Source of the DNA: Frigidibacter oleivorans
Lineage (GTDB): Bacteria; Pseudomonadota; Alphaproteobacteria; Rhodobacterales; Rhodobacteraceae
NCBI RefSeq assembly: GCF_003993775.1
Contig: NZ_RJRZ01000001.1
Coordinates: 62,001 to 126,000 of the forward strand
Direction of reading: 5' to 3'
Length of the DNA: 64,000 bases
The position numbers and the translations under genes are program-made. Below are positions 8,210-17,316 of this stretch, one piece after another; within the stretch, counting starts at the first letter, position 1, and each line of letters starts with the position of its first letter. The notes under the pieces are model-generated. The model made no database searches. It saw nothing but the letters and a program-made list of their open reading frames with translations, and had not been told where the DNA came from.

Positions 8210-9724
8210 ATGGTGGCACGGGCCTATACGGTGGCCTTCGACGGGGTCGAGGCCCGCATCGTCGAGGTGCAATGCGCGGTGACGGCCGGCCTGCCGGGCT
8301 TCGCCGTCGTGGGCCTGCCCGACAAGGCCGTGTCCGAGGCACGCGACCGGGTGCGGGCCGCGCTGTCGGCGCTGTCCATCGCGCTGCCATCGAAGAAGAT
8401 CACCGTCAACCTCTCGCCCGCGGACCTGCCCAAGGAAGGCTCGCATTTCGACCTGCCGATCGCGCTGGCGCTGCTGGCCGCCATCGGCATCCTGCCGGGG
8501 GAAGAGGTCGAGGGCTGCGTGGCCCTGGGCGAGATGTCGCTCGACGGGCGGCTGGTGGCGGTGGTGGGCGCGCTGCCCGCGGCGATGGCGGCGGGGGCCG
8601 AGGATCGCGCCCTGATCTGCCCCGCGGCCTGCGGGGCCGAGGCGGCCTGGGTCGGCGCGGTGCCGGTCTTCGCCCCCGCGACCCTGACCGAGGCGATCCG
8701 CCACCTGACGGGCGAGGCGCCGCTGTCGCCGTCGCGTCCCGGCGAGGTGCGCGACGACGCCGCCGTCCCCGACCTGCGCGACGTGAAGGGGCAGGAACGC
8801 GCCAAGCGCGCGCTGGAAATTGCCGCGGCCGGGCGCCACCACCTGCTGATGACCGGCCCGCCCGGCAGCGGCAAGTCGATGCTCGCCCGCCGGATGCCGG
8901 GCCTTCTGCCGCCGCTGTCGCCGGTCGAGGCGCTGGAAACCTCGATGATCCATTCCCTGGCCGGGCGGCTGCCCGAAGGCGGCATCTCGCGCCGCCGGCC
9001 CTATCAGGACCCGCATCACACCGCCTCGTCCCCCGCCATCGTCGGCGGCGGGCGCGGCGCGAAGCCGGGCGAGATCAGCCTCGCCCATAACGGCGTGCTG
9101 TTCCTCGACGAACTGCCGGAATTTCCCCGCGCCATCCTCGACACGTTGCGCCAGCCGCTGGAAACCGGCGAGATCATGGTGTCGCGCGCCAATGCCCATG
9201 TGCGCTATCCCTGCCGCTTCCTGCTGGTCGCGGCGGCGAATCCCTGCAAGTGCGGGCATCTCGCCGATCCCGCCCGCAGCTGCAGCCGGGTGCCCGCCTG
9301 CGGCGAGGACTATCTCGGCCGCATCTCGGGCCCGCTGATGGACCGCTTCGACCTGCGCGTCGAGGTGCCGCCCGTGGCCTTCCGCGACCTCGACCTGCCC
9401 GCCGCGGGCGAGGGCAGCGCCGAGGTGGCGGCCCGGGTCGCCGCCGCCCGGGCCCGGCAGGCGGAGCGTTATGCCGGCCATCCCGGCCTGCGCTCCAACG
9501 CCGATGCCGAAGGCGCGCTGCTGGAACAGGTGGCCGGACCGGATGCCGAGGGGCGCGCCGTGCTGGCCACCGCCGCCGAACGCTTCGGCCTGTCCGCCCG
9601 CGGCTATCACCGGGTGCTGCGGGTGGCCCGCACCATCGCCGATCTGGCCGGCTCCGACGGTGTCGCCCGCCCGCATGTGGCCGAGGCGATCAGCTTCCGG
9701 CTGAGCGTGGCGGCGCCGGGCTGA
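8210..9724 (+). CDS. comM: YifB/ComM-family magnesium chelatase-like AAA+ ATPase
   Basis: This 504-residue protein has the full family architecture: an N-terminal Lon-protease-like ChlI domain (~20-140), a central AAA+ module with Walker A GPPGSGKSMLARRMPG near residue ~220 and Walker B GVLFLDELPEF, and a C-terminal Mg_chelatase_C region (ARGYHRVLRVARTIADL). The RPYQDPHHTASSPAIVGGG segment is diagnostic. ComM is a helicase that extends branch migration during natural-transformation recombination. The 3' end overlaps the convergent hydrolase gene by 35 bp. Confidence 0.93.
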   Translation: MVARAYTVAFDGVEARIVEVQCAVTAGLPGFAVVGLPDKAVSEARDRVRAALSALSIALPSKKITVNLSPADLPKEGSHFDLPIALALLAAIGILPGEEVEGCVALGEMSLDGRLVAVVGALPAAMAAGAEDRALICPAACGAEAAWVGAVPVFAPATLTEAIRHLTGEAPLSPSRPGEVRDDAAVPDLRDVKGQERAKRALEIAAAGRHHLLMTGPPGSGKSMLARRMPGLLPPLSPVEALETSMIHSLAGRLPEGGISRRRPYQDPHHTASSPAIVGGGRGAKPGEISLAHNGVLFLDELPEFPRAILDTLRQPLETGEIMVSRANAHVRYPCRFLLVAAANPCKCGHLADPARSCSRVPACGEDYLGRISGPLMDRFDLRVEVPPVAFRDLDLPAAGEGSAEVAARVAAARARQAERYAGHPGLRSNADAEGALLEQVAGPDAEGRAVLATAAERFGLSARGYHRVLRVARTIADLAGSDGVARPHVAEAISFRLSVAAPG

Positions 9725-10682
9725 CCTCACACAGTCCGAGATCGCGGCGGATGGCGCGGGCCAGCAGCCGCAGGCCCTGCCGCGCCTCGGGCACCCAGCC
9801 GTCGAACAGATGCACGACATGCGGCGCATGGGGATGCAGATGCAGGTCCACCGCCACGCCCTCCGCCCCCAGCCGCCGCGCCAGCCGCAGGCTGTCGTCC
9901 AGCAGGATCTCGGTTTCGCCCACCTGCAGATGCAGGCAGCGCAGCCCCCCGAAACGCGAATGCAGCGGCGAGGCCGCGACCGGATCGCCCCCCGGTCCCA
10001 GCACCAGCGCCGCCACCTCGGGCAGGCGCCGCGCCGACAACAGCGCGTCGCGCCCGGCATTTTCGCGGATCGAGGCGCCGCTGCCCGCAAGATCGGTCCA
10101 GGGCGACAGCGCGTAGACCGTCCCCGGCGCCTCGCCCCGCGCCAGAAGGCGCGCGGCCAGCAACAGCGCCAGTCCCCCGCCGGCGGAATCGCCGCCGAGG
10201 GCGATGCGGCCGGCGGGATAGTCCCGCCGCAGCCGGTCCCAGGCGGCGCAGGCATCCTCCAGCGCGGCGGGGAAAGGATGTTCCGGGGCGAGGCGATAGC
10301 GGGGCGCCACCACCGGCAGCCGCGCCAGCCGCGACAGCCGGGCCAGCATCGCGGCATGGGTGCGGGGCGAGCCCGCCACATAGGCGCCCCCGTGGAAATG
10401 CAGGATCGCGGCGCCGTCCTCCACCGGCCCCGCGGTCAGCCGCAGCCCGCCGGGTCCCGGCGCGGGGTCGCCCCAGGGCTCGGCCCGGGCCTCCGGCACC
10501 CGCAGGCCGCCCGTCCGGGCCGCCCGCTCCATCATCCGCCGGGCCAGCGCCGGATCGACGGGCCGGTCGGCCAGCGGCCGCACCGCCCGGCGCAGCCACA
10601 GGTTCAGCAGGCGCAGCCGCAGGCTCGGGGGCCGCGGCCCCACGGCATCGTCGGGATCCTGCGCGCCCCCCGCCGCGGCCAT
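9690..10682 (-). CDS. Alpha/beta hydrolase, hormone-sensitive-lipase-like (acetyl-esterase family)
   Basis: The 330-residue protein carries the HSL-family oxyanion motif HGGAYVAGS, RYRLAPEHPFPAAL, and the nucleophile elbow GDSAGGGLALLL. A likely catalytic Asp lies near LHLQVGETEILLD and the His near HAPHVVHLFDGW. These place it among carboxylesterases that hydrolyse short-chain esters. The start lies 3 bp after the gshB stop, so the two are co-transcribed. Its 3' end overlaps comM on the other strand. The natural substrate cannot be read. Confidence 0.85.
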   Translation of the reverse strand: MAAAGGAQDPDDAVGPRPPSLRLRLLNLWLRRAVRPLADRPVDPALARRMMERAARTGGLRVPEARAEPWGDPAPGPGGLRLTAGPVEDGAAILHFHGGAYVAGSPRTHAAMLARLSRLARLPVVAPRYRLAPEHPFPAALEDACAAWDRLRRDYPAGRIALGGDSAGGGLALLLAARLLARGEAPGTVYALSPWTDLAGSGASIRENAGRDALLSARRLPEVAALVLGPGGDPVAASPLHSRFGGLRCLHLQVGETEILLDDSLRLARRLGAEGVAVDLHLHPHAPHVVHLFDGWVPEARQGLRLLARAIRRDLGLCEVSPAPPRSAGS

Positions 10683-10685
10683 GGC

Positions 10686-11717
10686 TCAGGCCGCGGGCCC
10701 CGCCGCGGCGCGCTTCGCCTCGATCACCTGCCAGATCCGCTCGGCCGCGTTGGTGCCGTCGAACCGTTCCAGTTCCTGGATGCCGGTGGGCGAGGTCACG
10801 TTGATCTCGGTCAGCCAGTCGCCGATCACGTCGATGCCGACGAAGATCTGCCCCTTCTCGCGCAGCACCGGGCCGATCCGCGCGCAGATCTCGCGGTCCC
10901 GCTCCGTCAGGCCGACCTTTTCGGGCCGGCCGCCGACATGCATGTTCGACCGCGTCTCGCCATCGGCGGGCACCCGGTTGATCGCGCCCACCGGCTCGCC
11001 GTCCACCAGGATGATCCGCTTGTCGCCCTTGCTCACGTCGGGGACGAATTTCTGCACGATCAGCGGCTCGCGGTTGATGCCGGTGAAGAGTTCATGCAGC
11101 GAGGCGAGGTTGCGGTCGGCCGGGTCCAGCCGGAACACCCCCGCCCCGCCATTGCCGTAGAGCGGCTTCAGGATCACGTCGCCATGCCGGTGCTTGAAGG
11201 CCCGGATCGTGCCGAGGTCGCGCGCGATCAGCGTCGGCGGCGTCAGGTCGGGGAAGTTGAGCACCAGCAGCTTTTCCGGCGAGTTCCGCACCCAGAACGG
11301 GTCGTTGACGACCAGTGTCCGCGGATGGATCCGGTCCAGCAGATGCGTCGTGGTGATGTAGCCCATGTCGAAGGGTGGATCCTGCCGCAGCCAGACCACG
11401 TCCCAGCCGGCCAGGTCGATCTCCGCCTCCTCGCCGAGAGTATAATGGTTGCCCGGCTCGCGCCGGACCTGCAGCGGCCAGCCCCGGGCCAGCACCCGGT
11501 CCTCGCGATAGGCCAGCCGGTCGGGCGTGTAGTAGAACAGCTCATGCCCCCGCGCCTGCGCCTCGAGCGCGATGCGGAACGTGCTGTCGGCGGCGATGTT
11601 GATCGCGCCGATCGGGTCCATCTGGAACGCCACCTTCAGAGGCCGGCCCCGTCCGGCCGCCGCCCGGTCCCCCTCCGGTCCGGCCCCGATCCCGCCTGCC
11701 GTTCCTGCCGCTGCCAT
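10686..11717 (-). CDS. gshB: Glutathione synthetase
   Basis: This 343-residue ATP-grasp enzyme joins gamma-glutamylcysteine and glycine to make glutathione in the cytoplasm. Visible signatures include [20 protein letters not shown] at the N-terminus, the ATP-grasp strands [19 protein letters not shown] and [20 protein letters not shown], and the C-terminal metal-binding loop [15 protein letters not shown]. The start at 11717 (MAAAGTAGG) was chosen because upstream in-frame codons encode low-complexity residues. The family is ~315 residues long, so a modest N-terminal extension remains. It follows yraN and rsmI in an order common in alphaproteobacteria. Confidence 0.95.
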   Translation of the reverse strand: MAAAGTAGGIGAGPEGDRAAAGRGRPLKVAFQMDPIGAINIAADSTFRIALEAQARGHELFYYTPDRLAYREDRVLARGWPLQVRREPGNHYTLGEEAEIDLAGWDVVWLRQDPPFDMGYITTTHLLDRIHPRTLVVNDPFWVRNSPEKLLVLNFPDLTPPTLIARDLGTIRAFKHRHGDVILKPLYGNGGAGVFRLDPADRNLASLHELFTGINREPLIVQKFVPDVSKGDKRIILVDGEPVGAINRVPADGETRSNMHVGGRPEKVGLTERDREICARIGPVLREKGQIFVGIDVIGDWLTEINVTSPTGIQELERFDGTNAAERIWQVIEAKRAAAGPAA

Positions 11718-11834
11718 GGCCGCCCCCTTGCTCGCGCTGTGCCGGCCCTTGATGGCCGAGAGCCGGCGGCGTTGCAAGGCGGCAGCGGGCTCCGCCGACC
11801 GGGCGCCGGCCGGGCGCCTGCGGGCGGGTGCGCC

Positions 11835-12257
11835 TCAGCCGCCGAAGGCGTTCTCGACGATCTCGACCCGCCCGGCCCCGTCCACCAGCGCCACGTCGAA
11901 GCGCATCTCGGTGTCGAGCCCGCGCGGTTCCGCCGCGACGAAGGCCTGCGCCGAGGCGCAGATCCGGTCCATCTGGCGGCGCGACAGCCGTTCGGCCGCG
12001 GCGGCATGGCTGCGCGAGGCCTTCACCTCGACGAAGATCAGCGCCGCTCCGTCGCGGGCGATCAGGTCGATCTCGCCGCCGGGTCCGCGCCAGCGCCGCG
12101 CCGCGATCGGCCGGCCGCTGTCCTCATAAAGCCGTTCCACCTGCGCCTCCGCCGCCTGGCCCGCCAGCCAGGCGGTCCGGCCCGTATCCCGGCGCGCCGC
12201 GGCAGGCATCGCCGCGCGGGGCGTTTCGATCCGGTCCTGCTGTGCCGCGATGGCCAT
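11835..12257 (-). CDS. UPF0102 (YraN) family nuclease-like protein
   Basis: This 140-residue protein belongs to the YraN family, which has a PD-(D/E)XK endonuclease-like fold. The core motif GEIDLIARDGAALIFVEVK matches the family in order: the GEID Asp and the E-x-K pair form the putative metal site, and G-x-x-A-E lies upstream (AGQAAEAQVERL). No confirmed cellular role is known. The ATG follows the rsmI stop directly (TGA then ATG), so it is translationally coupled. The N-terminal ~20 residues are poorly conserved and the start could lie slightly downstream. Confidence 0.88.
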   Translation of the reverse strand: MAIAAQQDRIETPRAAMPAAARRDTGRTAWLAGQAAEAQVERLYEDSGRPIAARRWRGPGGEIDLIARDGAALIFVEVKASRSHAAAAERLSRRQMDRICASAQAFVAAEPRGLDTEMRFDVALVDGAGRVEIVENAFGG

Positions 12258-13211
12258 TCAGCGCTCCTTTCCCAGCCGCAACGCGGCCTGATATACCTCG
12301 CGCTTCGGCAGGCCGAGGCTTTCGGCCACCGCCGCCGCCGCATCCTTCACCCGCATCCGGGTCAGCGCCTCGACCAGCGCGGCCTCGACCTCCGCTGCCT
12401 CGACCCTGCGCCCCCGGGCACGGTCGATCACCAGCACGACCTCGCCCTTCACCGTCCGGTCCGCATGATCCGCAGCGAGCTCAGTCAGCGTGCCGCGCCG
12501 CACCTCCTCGAACCGTTTGGTCAGTTCCCGGCACACCGCCGCCTCCCGCTCTCCTCCCAGACTGTGGACGCAGTCTACTAACAATTCCCCAACGCGCTTC
12601 GGCGATTCGTAGATCACCAGCGTCGCCGGCACATTTGCGATCTCCTCGAGCCAGCGGCGGCGGGCAGCGCCGGTGGCCGGCGGGAACCCGGCGAAGAGGA
12701 AGCGGTCCGTGGGCAGCCCCGCCACCGTCAGCGCCGCGAGCACGGCCGAAGCCCCCGGCGCGGCATGGACGGGATGGCCCGCCGCGATCGCCGCGCGCCC
12801 CAGCTGGAAGCCGGGATCGGCCACCAGCGGCGTTCCGGCTTCGGAGACATAGGCGACGCTCCGCCCCTCGGCCAGCGCCGCCAGCAGCCGCGGCCGGGCC
12901 TCGGCGCCGTTATGGTCGTGATAGGCGACGAAGGGCCGGCCCCGGGCGGGGAGGCCGTGGATATCCATCAGATGGCGCAGGGTCCGCGTATCCTCCGCCG
13001 CCAGAACATCCGCCCCGGCGAGGATGTCGAGCCCGCGCAGGGTGATGTCCCGGGCCGCGCCGATCGGGGTGGCCACGAAATGCAGGCCCGGCGGGATCGC
13101 GCGCGCCGTGGGTCCTCCGGCTTGTCCTCCGGCCTGCCCCGGGGGGCCCGCGGGGCCCGCGTCCTGCGGCATCGCATCCGTTGCCCTGCCGGGCTTCGTT
13201 TCGCCGACCAT
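12258..13211 (-). CDS. rsmI: 16S rRNA (cytidine-1402-2'-O)-methyltransferase
   Basis: This SAM-dependent enzyme methylates the ribose of C1402 in the ribosomal P site. The tetrapyrrole-methylase fold is clear: FVATPIGAARDITLRGLDIL, AAEDTRTLRHLM, SEAGTPLVADPGFQL, PGASAVLAALTVAGLP, ESPKRV and CRELTKRFEEV. The sequence runs 317 residues from the ATG at 13211; an in-frame ATG at 13172 with a nearer AGGG is also possible. The first ~40 residues are Gly/Pro-rich and not part of the fold. It is divergent from lppC. Confidence 0.93.
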   Translation of the reverse strand: MVGETKPGRATDAMPQDAGPAGPPGQAGGQAGGPTARAIPPGLHFVATPIGAARDITLRGLDILAGADVLAAEDTRTLRHLMDIHGLPARGRPFVAYHDHNGAEARPRLLAALAEGRSVAYVSEAGTPLVADPGFQLGRAAIAAGHPVHAAPGASAVLAALTVAGLPTDRFLFAGFPPATGAARRRWLEEIANVPATLVIYESPKRVGELLVDCVHSLGGEREAAVCRELTKRFEEVRRGTLTELAADHADRTVKGEVVLVIDRARGRRVEAAEVEAALVEALTRMRVKDAAAAVAESLGLPKREVYQAALRLGKER

Positions 13212-13245
13212 ACGCTCAACGCCCCCTTCGCGGACCGGGTGAAAG

Positions 13246-13274
13246 TTGCCTTCCCGCCGCGGAACGCATAGGGT
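13246..13274 (+). promoter_or_regulatory. Candidate sigma-70 promoter for lppC-glnD-murJ
   Basis: TTGCCT (13246-13251) and TAGGGT (13269-13274) are separated by 17 bases. The position is ~49 bp upstream of the lppC ATG and inside the rsmI/lppC divergent gap. The ATG itself has AAGGA upstream. Confidence 0.5.
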
Positions 13275-13322
13275 CCCGCTGACGTTGCCGACCCGCCACA
13301 ACCGGGACAGAAGGATAGGCCA

Positions 13323-14498
13323 ATGATCGCGTTTTTCCGCAACCCCCGCAAGCCGATCGCCCGGCTCGCCGGTCTCGCCTCCGCGCTCTGGCTCGCTGCC
13401 TGCGCCCCCACGATGAACACCGGCAGCGGCCCGGCGGTCAGCCGGGGCGAGGCGGTTCCCGTCGCGCTGCTCTTGCCGGGCGCCACCGGAAATGCCGGCG
13501 ACGAGGTGATCGGCCGCAGCCTGCGGCAGGCGGCGCAGCTGGCGATTTCGGACCTGCAGGGGGTCGAGATCGACCTGCGCGTCTATGATACCGGCCCTTC
13601 GGCGGCGGGTGCGGGCGCCGCGGCGTCCCGCGCGGCCGACGAGGGCGCGAAGATCATCCTCGGCCCGGTCTATGCCGAGGCCGCGAATGCGGCGGGGCTC
13701 GCCGTGGCGGGGCGCGGCATCAACGTGCTGTCCTTCTCCAACAACACCGACATCGCCGGCGGCAATGTCTTCGTGCTGGGCCCGACCTTCCAGAACACCG
13801 CCAACCGGCTGGTTTCCTTCGCGCGCAGCCAGGGCCGCAACCGGATCATGGTCGTGCATGACCGCAATGCCAGCGGCGAGGCCGGACGGCGGGCCATCGA
13901 GACCGCGATCCAGCGCAACGGCGCGGTGATGGCGGGGACCGGTTCCTACGACTTCTCGCAGCAGGGCGTGATCGCGGCGGTGCCGCAGATCGTGTCCACC
14001 GCCCAGGCGAGCGGGGCGGACGCGATGTTCCTGACCGCCGATACCGCCGGCGCGCTGCCGCTGCTGTCGCAGCTTCTGCCGGAGGGCGGGCTGAACACCG
14101 GAACCACCCCCTTCATCGGCCTGACCCGCTGGGACATCCCGGCGCAGACGCTGGCGCTGCCCGGACTGCAGGGCGGCTGGTTCGCGCTGCCCGACCCGAC
14201 GCTGAGCCAGCAGTTCCAGGCGCGTTATCAGGCGGCCTATGGCGAGGCGCCGCATCCGATCGCGGGGCTTGCCTATGACGGGATCGCCGCCATCGGCGCT
14301 CTGGTGCGGTCGAACCGCTCCAACCCGCTGTCGGCGGCGGCGCTGACCCAGGGTTCGGGCTTTGTCGGAGTGAACGGCGTCTTCCGCCTGCGCGGCGACG
14401 GGTCCAACGAACGCGGGCTGGCCGTGGCGCAGATCCGCAACGGGCAGGTCGTCGTCGTCAGCGGCGCGCCGAGGAGCTTCGGTGGCGCGGGCTTCTGA
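13323..14498 (+). CDS. Penicillin-binding-protein activator lipoprotein (LppC/LpoA-like, periplasmic-binding fold)
   Basis: This 391-residue lipoprotein has a lipobox around residues 23-26 (LAAC) after a hydrophobic signal. The remainder has the type I periplasmic-binding fold used by LpoA: AVPVALLLPGATGNAG, an AKIILGPVYAE segment, NVLSFSNN, and a C-terminal GLAYDGIAAIGAL. LpoA activates PBP1A for peptidoglycan synthesis. In alphaproteobacteria such proteins are often labelled ABC substrate-binding proteins, but no transporter is nearby. Its divergent position to rsmI-yraN-gshB is a conserved order. Its end overlaps the glnD start by 17 bp. Confidence 0.82.
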   Translation: MIAFFRNPRKPIARLAGLASALWLAACAPTMNTGSGPAVSRGEAVPVALLLPGATGNAGDEVIGRSLRQAAQLAISDLQGVEIDLRVYDTGPSAAGAGAAASRAADEGAKIILGPVYAEAANAAGLAVAGRGINVLSFSNNTDIAGGNVFVLGPTFQNTANRLVSFARSQGRNRIMVVHDRNASGEAGRRAIETAIQRNGAVMAGTGSYDFSQQGVIAAVPQIVSTAQASGADAMFLTADTAGALPLLSQLLPEGGLNTGTTPFIGLTRWDIPAQTLALPGLQGGWFALPDPTLSQQFQARYQAAYGEAPHPIAGLAYDGIAAIGALVRSNRSNPLSAAALTQGSGFVGVNGVFRLRGDGSNERGLAVAQIRNGQVVVVSGAPRSFGGAGF

Positions 14499-17307
14499 CC
14501 GGGCGCAGCGGGCAGAACCCGCATCCGGCCTCGACGGGCAGAGCGATGGCCGGATCCGGCAGGGTCCGGCCCCCGACCTTTCGCTGCCGGGACTTCCCGA
14601 TCTCGCCGCGCTCTGCGCGGATCTCGACGCCGCGGTGGCCGGGGCGGCGCCCGGCAGCAACCTGCGCCAGCTGGCGGTGGAACATCTGGCCGAGACGCGC
14701 CGCGCGGCACTGCTGGCGATCGAGGCGGATTTCGCCCTTCATCCGCGGCTTGCGGGTGCCACCGTGCGCGCCTATGCGGCGCTGACGGATGTCACCGTCC
14801 GCGCCGTCTTTCACATGGCCACGACGCATCTGCATCCCCTGCCGACGCCGACGGACGGCGAGCGCATCACGGTGATGGCGGTGGGCGGCTATGGCCGGGC
14901 GGAGATGGCACCCTTCTCCGACGTGGACCTGCTGTTTCTGACGCCCTGGAAGGTCACCCCCTGGGCCGAGAGCGTGGTCGAATCCATGCTCTACATGCTG
15001 TGGGACCTGAAGCTGAAGGTCGGCCATGCCACGCGCACGGTGAAGGACTGCCTGCGCCTCGGCACCGAGGACATCACCATCCGCACCGCGCTGCTGGAAC
15101 ACCGCTTCCTTGCGGGCGACCCGCGCATCGCCGCCGACCTGCATCAGCGGCTGTGGCGCGACCTGTTCCAGCGCACCGGCCCCGCCTTCATCGAGGCCAA
15201 GCTGCAGGAACGGACCGAGCGCCACCGCCGCCAGGGCGGCCAGCGCTATGTGCTGGAGCCCAACGTGAAAGAGGGCAAGGGCGGGCTGCGCGACCTGCAG
15301 ACGCTGTACTGGATCGCCAAGTACATCCATGGCGTCGAGGAAGTGTCGGAACTGGTGGGCAAGGGCCTGTTCACCGCCGAGGAATACCAGCAGTTCGAAC
15401 TGGCCGAGGATTTCCTCTGGGCGGTACGCTGCCACCTGCACCTGAATGCCGGCCGCGCGGTGGAACAGCTGACCTTCGACCAGCAGATCGAGGTCGCGGC
15501 GCGGATGGGCTATCAGGACCGGGCCGGGCGGCGCGGCGTCGAACTGTTCATGCAGGACTACTTCCGGCAGGCGACGAAGGTGGGCGAGCTGACCCGCATC
15601 TTCCTGACCGCGCTCGAGGCGCAGCATGTCAAGAAGGTGCCCAAGCTGGAAGGGCTGCTGCGGCGGCGCCGCACCGTTCCCGGCCCCTACCGGATCGACC
15701 AGAACCGGCTGAACGTGGCCGATCCCGCCGCCTTCCTGAAGGACAGGCTGAACCTCCTGCGGGTTTTCGATCTGGCGATGCGCACCGGCTACCAGATGCA
15801 TCCCGATGCGATGCGGCTGGTGGCGGCCAACCTTCACCTGATCGACGACGCGATGCGCGAGGACCCCGAGGCGGGGCGGCTGTTCCTGGGGCTGATGCTG
15901 GATCACGGCGCGCCGGAACGCGCCCTGCGCCGGATGAACGAACTGGGCATGCTTGCCGCCTTCATCCCGGAATTCGAGCCGGTCGTGGCGATGATGCAGT
16001 ACAACGTCTACCACCATTACACGGTGGACGAGCATACGATCCAGTGCATCAGCACGCTGGACCAGCTGGAACGCGGCCAGCTGGTCGAGGAACTGCCCCT
16101 GACCACCGGCATCCTGCAGCAGGGGGTGAACCGCCGGGTGCTGTATCTGGCGCTGTTCCTGCACGATATCGGCAAGGGCCGGCCCGAGGATCATTCCATC
16201 GTCGGCGCGCAGATCGCCCGCCGGGTGGCGCCGCGTCTGGGGCTGGACGCGGAAGAGACCGAGACGGTGGAATGGCTGGTGCGCTATCACCTGTTCATGT
16301 CCGACGTGGCGCAGAAACGCGACCTCAGCGACCCGCGCACGCTGCGCGACTTCGTCAAGGCGGTGAAGACGCGGCGGCGACTGGACCTGCTGACCGTGCT
16401 GACGGTCTGCGACATCCGCGGCGTCGGGCCGGGGACGTGGAACAACTGGAAGGCCATGCTGCTGCGCCGGCTCTACCGGCTGGCGCTGGAGGCGCTGGAA
16501 GGCGGCGGCGAGGTGCTGAACCGCGACCGCAACGCCGAGGAAAGCAAGGAGCAGCTGCGCGAGGCGCTGGCCTTCTGGCCCGCCGAGAAGATCGAGGCCG
16601 AGCTGAACCGCCACTACGGCCCCTACTGGCAGGCGCTGTCGACCGAGGGCCATGTGGTCTTCGCCCGGCTGCTGGACGGGCTGGGCACCGACGAGATCCG
16701 CATCGACCTGATGCCCGATCCCGACCGCGACGCGACGCGGGCCTGCTTCGCGCTGATCGACCATCCGGGCATCTTCTCGCGCCTCGCGGGGGCGCTGGCG
16801 CTGGTGGGGGCGAACGTGGTCGATGCGCGCACCTATACCTCGAAGGACGGCTATGCCACCGCCGTCTTCTGGGTGCAGGATGCCGAGGGCCGGCCCTACG
16901 AGGCCGCGCGCCTGCCCCGCCTGCGGCAGATGATCGAAAAGACCCTGCGCGGCGAGGTCGTGGCGCGCGAGGCGCTGAAGGACCGGGACAAGGTCAAGCG
17001 GCGCGAGCGCGGCTTCCGGTTCCCGACGACGGTCTCGTTCGACAACGAGGGGTCGGACATCTACACCATCGTCGAGGTCGATACCCGCGACCGGCCCGGG
17101 CTGCTGTACGACCTGACGCGGACGCTGGCGGCCAGCAACATCTATATCGCGAGCGCGGTGATCGCGACCTATGGGGCGCAGGTGGTGGACACCTTCTATG
17201 TCAAGGACATGTTCGGGCTGAAGCTGCACCAGAAGGCCAAGCAGGAGGCGCTGGAGCGCAAGCTACGGCAGGCCATCGCCGACGGCGCCGAACGGGCGCG
17301 GGGCTGA
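14482..17307 (+). CDS. glnD: [Protein-PII] uridylyltransferase / uridylyl-removing enzyme
   Basis: This 941-residue nitrogen sensor uridylylates PII proteins when glutamine is low and removes UMP when it is high. Domains in order are the nucleotidyltransferase (GGYGRAEMAPFSDVDLLFL, residues ~134-152), the HD phosphohydrolase (LFLHDIGKGRPEDHS, ~558), and two C-terminal ACT domains (IDHPGIFSRLAGALALVGAN at ~758 and DTRDRPGLLYDLTRTLA at ~868). The GTG start at 14482 overlaps lppC and is preceded by GAGGAGC. It probably links with the nitrate assimilation cluster at the other end of the window through Ntr control. Confidence 0.96.
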   Translation: MARASDRAQRAEPASGLDGQSDGRIRQGPAPDLSLPGLPDLAALCADLDAAVAGAAPGSNLRQLAVEHLAETRRAALLAIEADFALHPRLAGATVRAYAALTDVTVRAVFHMATTHLHPLPTPTDGERITVMAVGGYGRAEMAPFSDVDLLFLTPWKVTPWAESVVESMLYMLWDLKLKVGHATRTVKDCLRLGTEDITIRTALLEHRFLAGDPRIAADLHQRLWRDLFQRTGPAFIEAKLQERTERHRRQGGQRYVLEPNVKEGKGGLRDLQTLYWIAKYIHGVEEVSELVGKGLFTAEEYQQFELAEDFLWAVRCHLHLNAGRAVEQLTFDQQIEVAARMGYQDRAGRRGVELFMQDYFRQATKVGELTRIFLTALEAQHVKKVPKLEGLLRRRRTVPGPYRIDQNRLNVADPAAFLKDRLNLLRVFDLAMRTGYQMHPDAMRLVAANLHLIDDAMREDPEAGRLFLGLMLDHGAPERALRRMNELGMLAAFIPEFEPVVAMMQYNVYHHYTVDEHTIQCISTLDQLERGQLVEELPLTTGILQQGVNRRVLYLALFLHDIGKGRPEDHSIVGAQIARRVAPRLGLDAEETETVEWLVRYHLFMSDVAQKRDLSDPRTLRDFVKAVKTRRRLDLLTVLTVCDIRGVGPGTWNNWKAMLLRRLYRLALEALEGGGEVLNRDRNAEESKEQLREALAFWPAEKIEAELNRHYGPYWQALSTEGHVVFARLLDGLGTDEIRIDLMPDPDRDATRACFALIDHPGIFSRLAGALALVGANVVDARTYTSKDGYATAVFWVQDAEGRPYEAARLPRLRQMIEKTLRGEVVAREALKDRDKVKRRERGFRFPTTVSFDNEGSDIYTIVEVDTRDRPGLLYDLTRTLAASNIYIASAVIATYGAQVVDTFYVKDMFGLKLHQKAKQEALERKLRQAIADGAERARG

Positions 17308-17316
17308 CGGCGGATC

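Noticed and set aside
14458-17229. A very long open frame on the strand opposite glnD
   Set aside because: It is a product of high GC and codon bias. Its translation is low-complexity (His, Gln, Arg, Gly) and matches no family, while glnD has all domain motifs.
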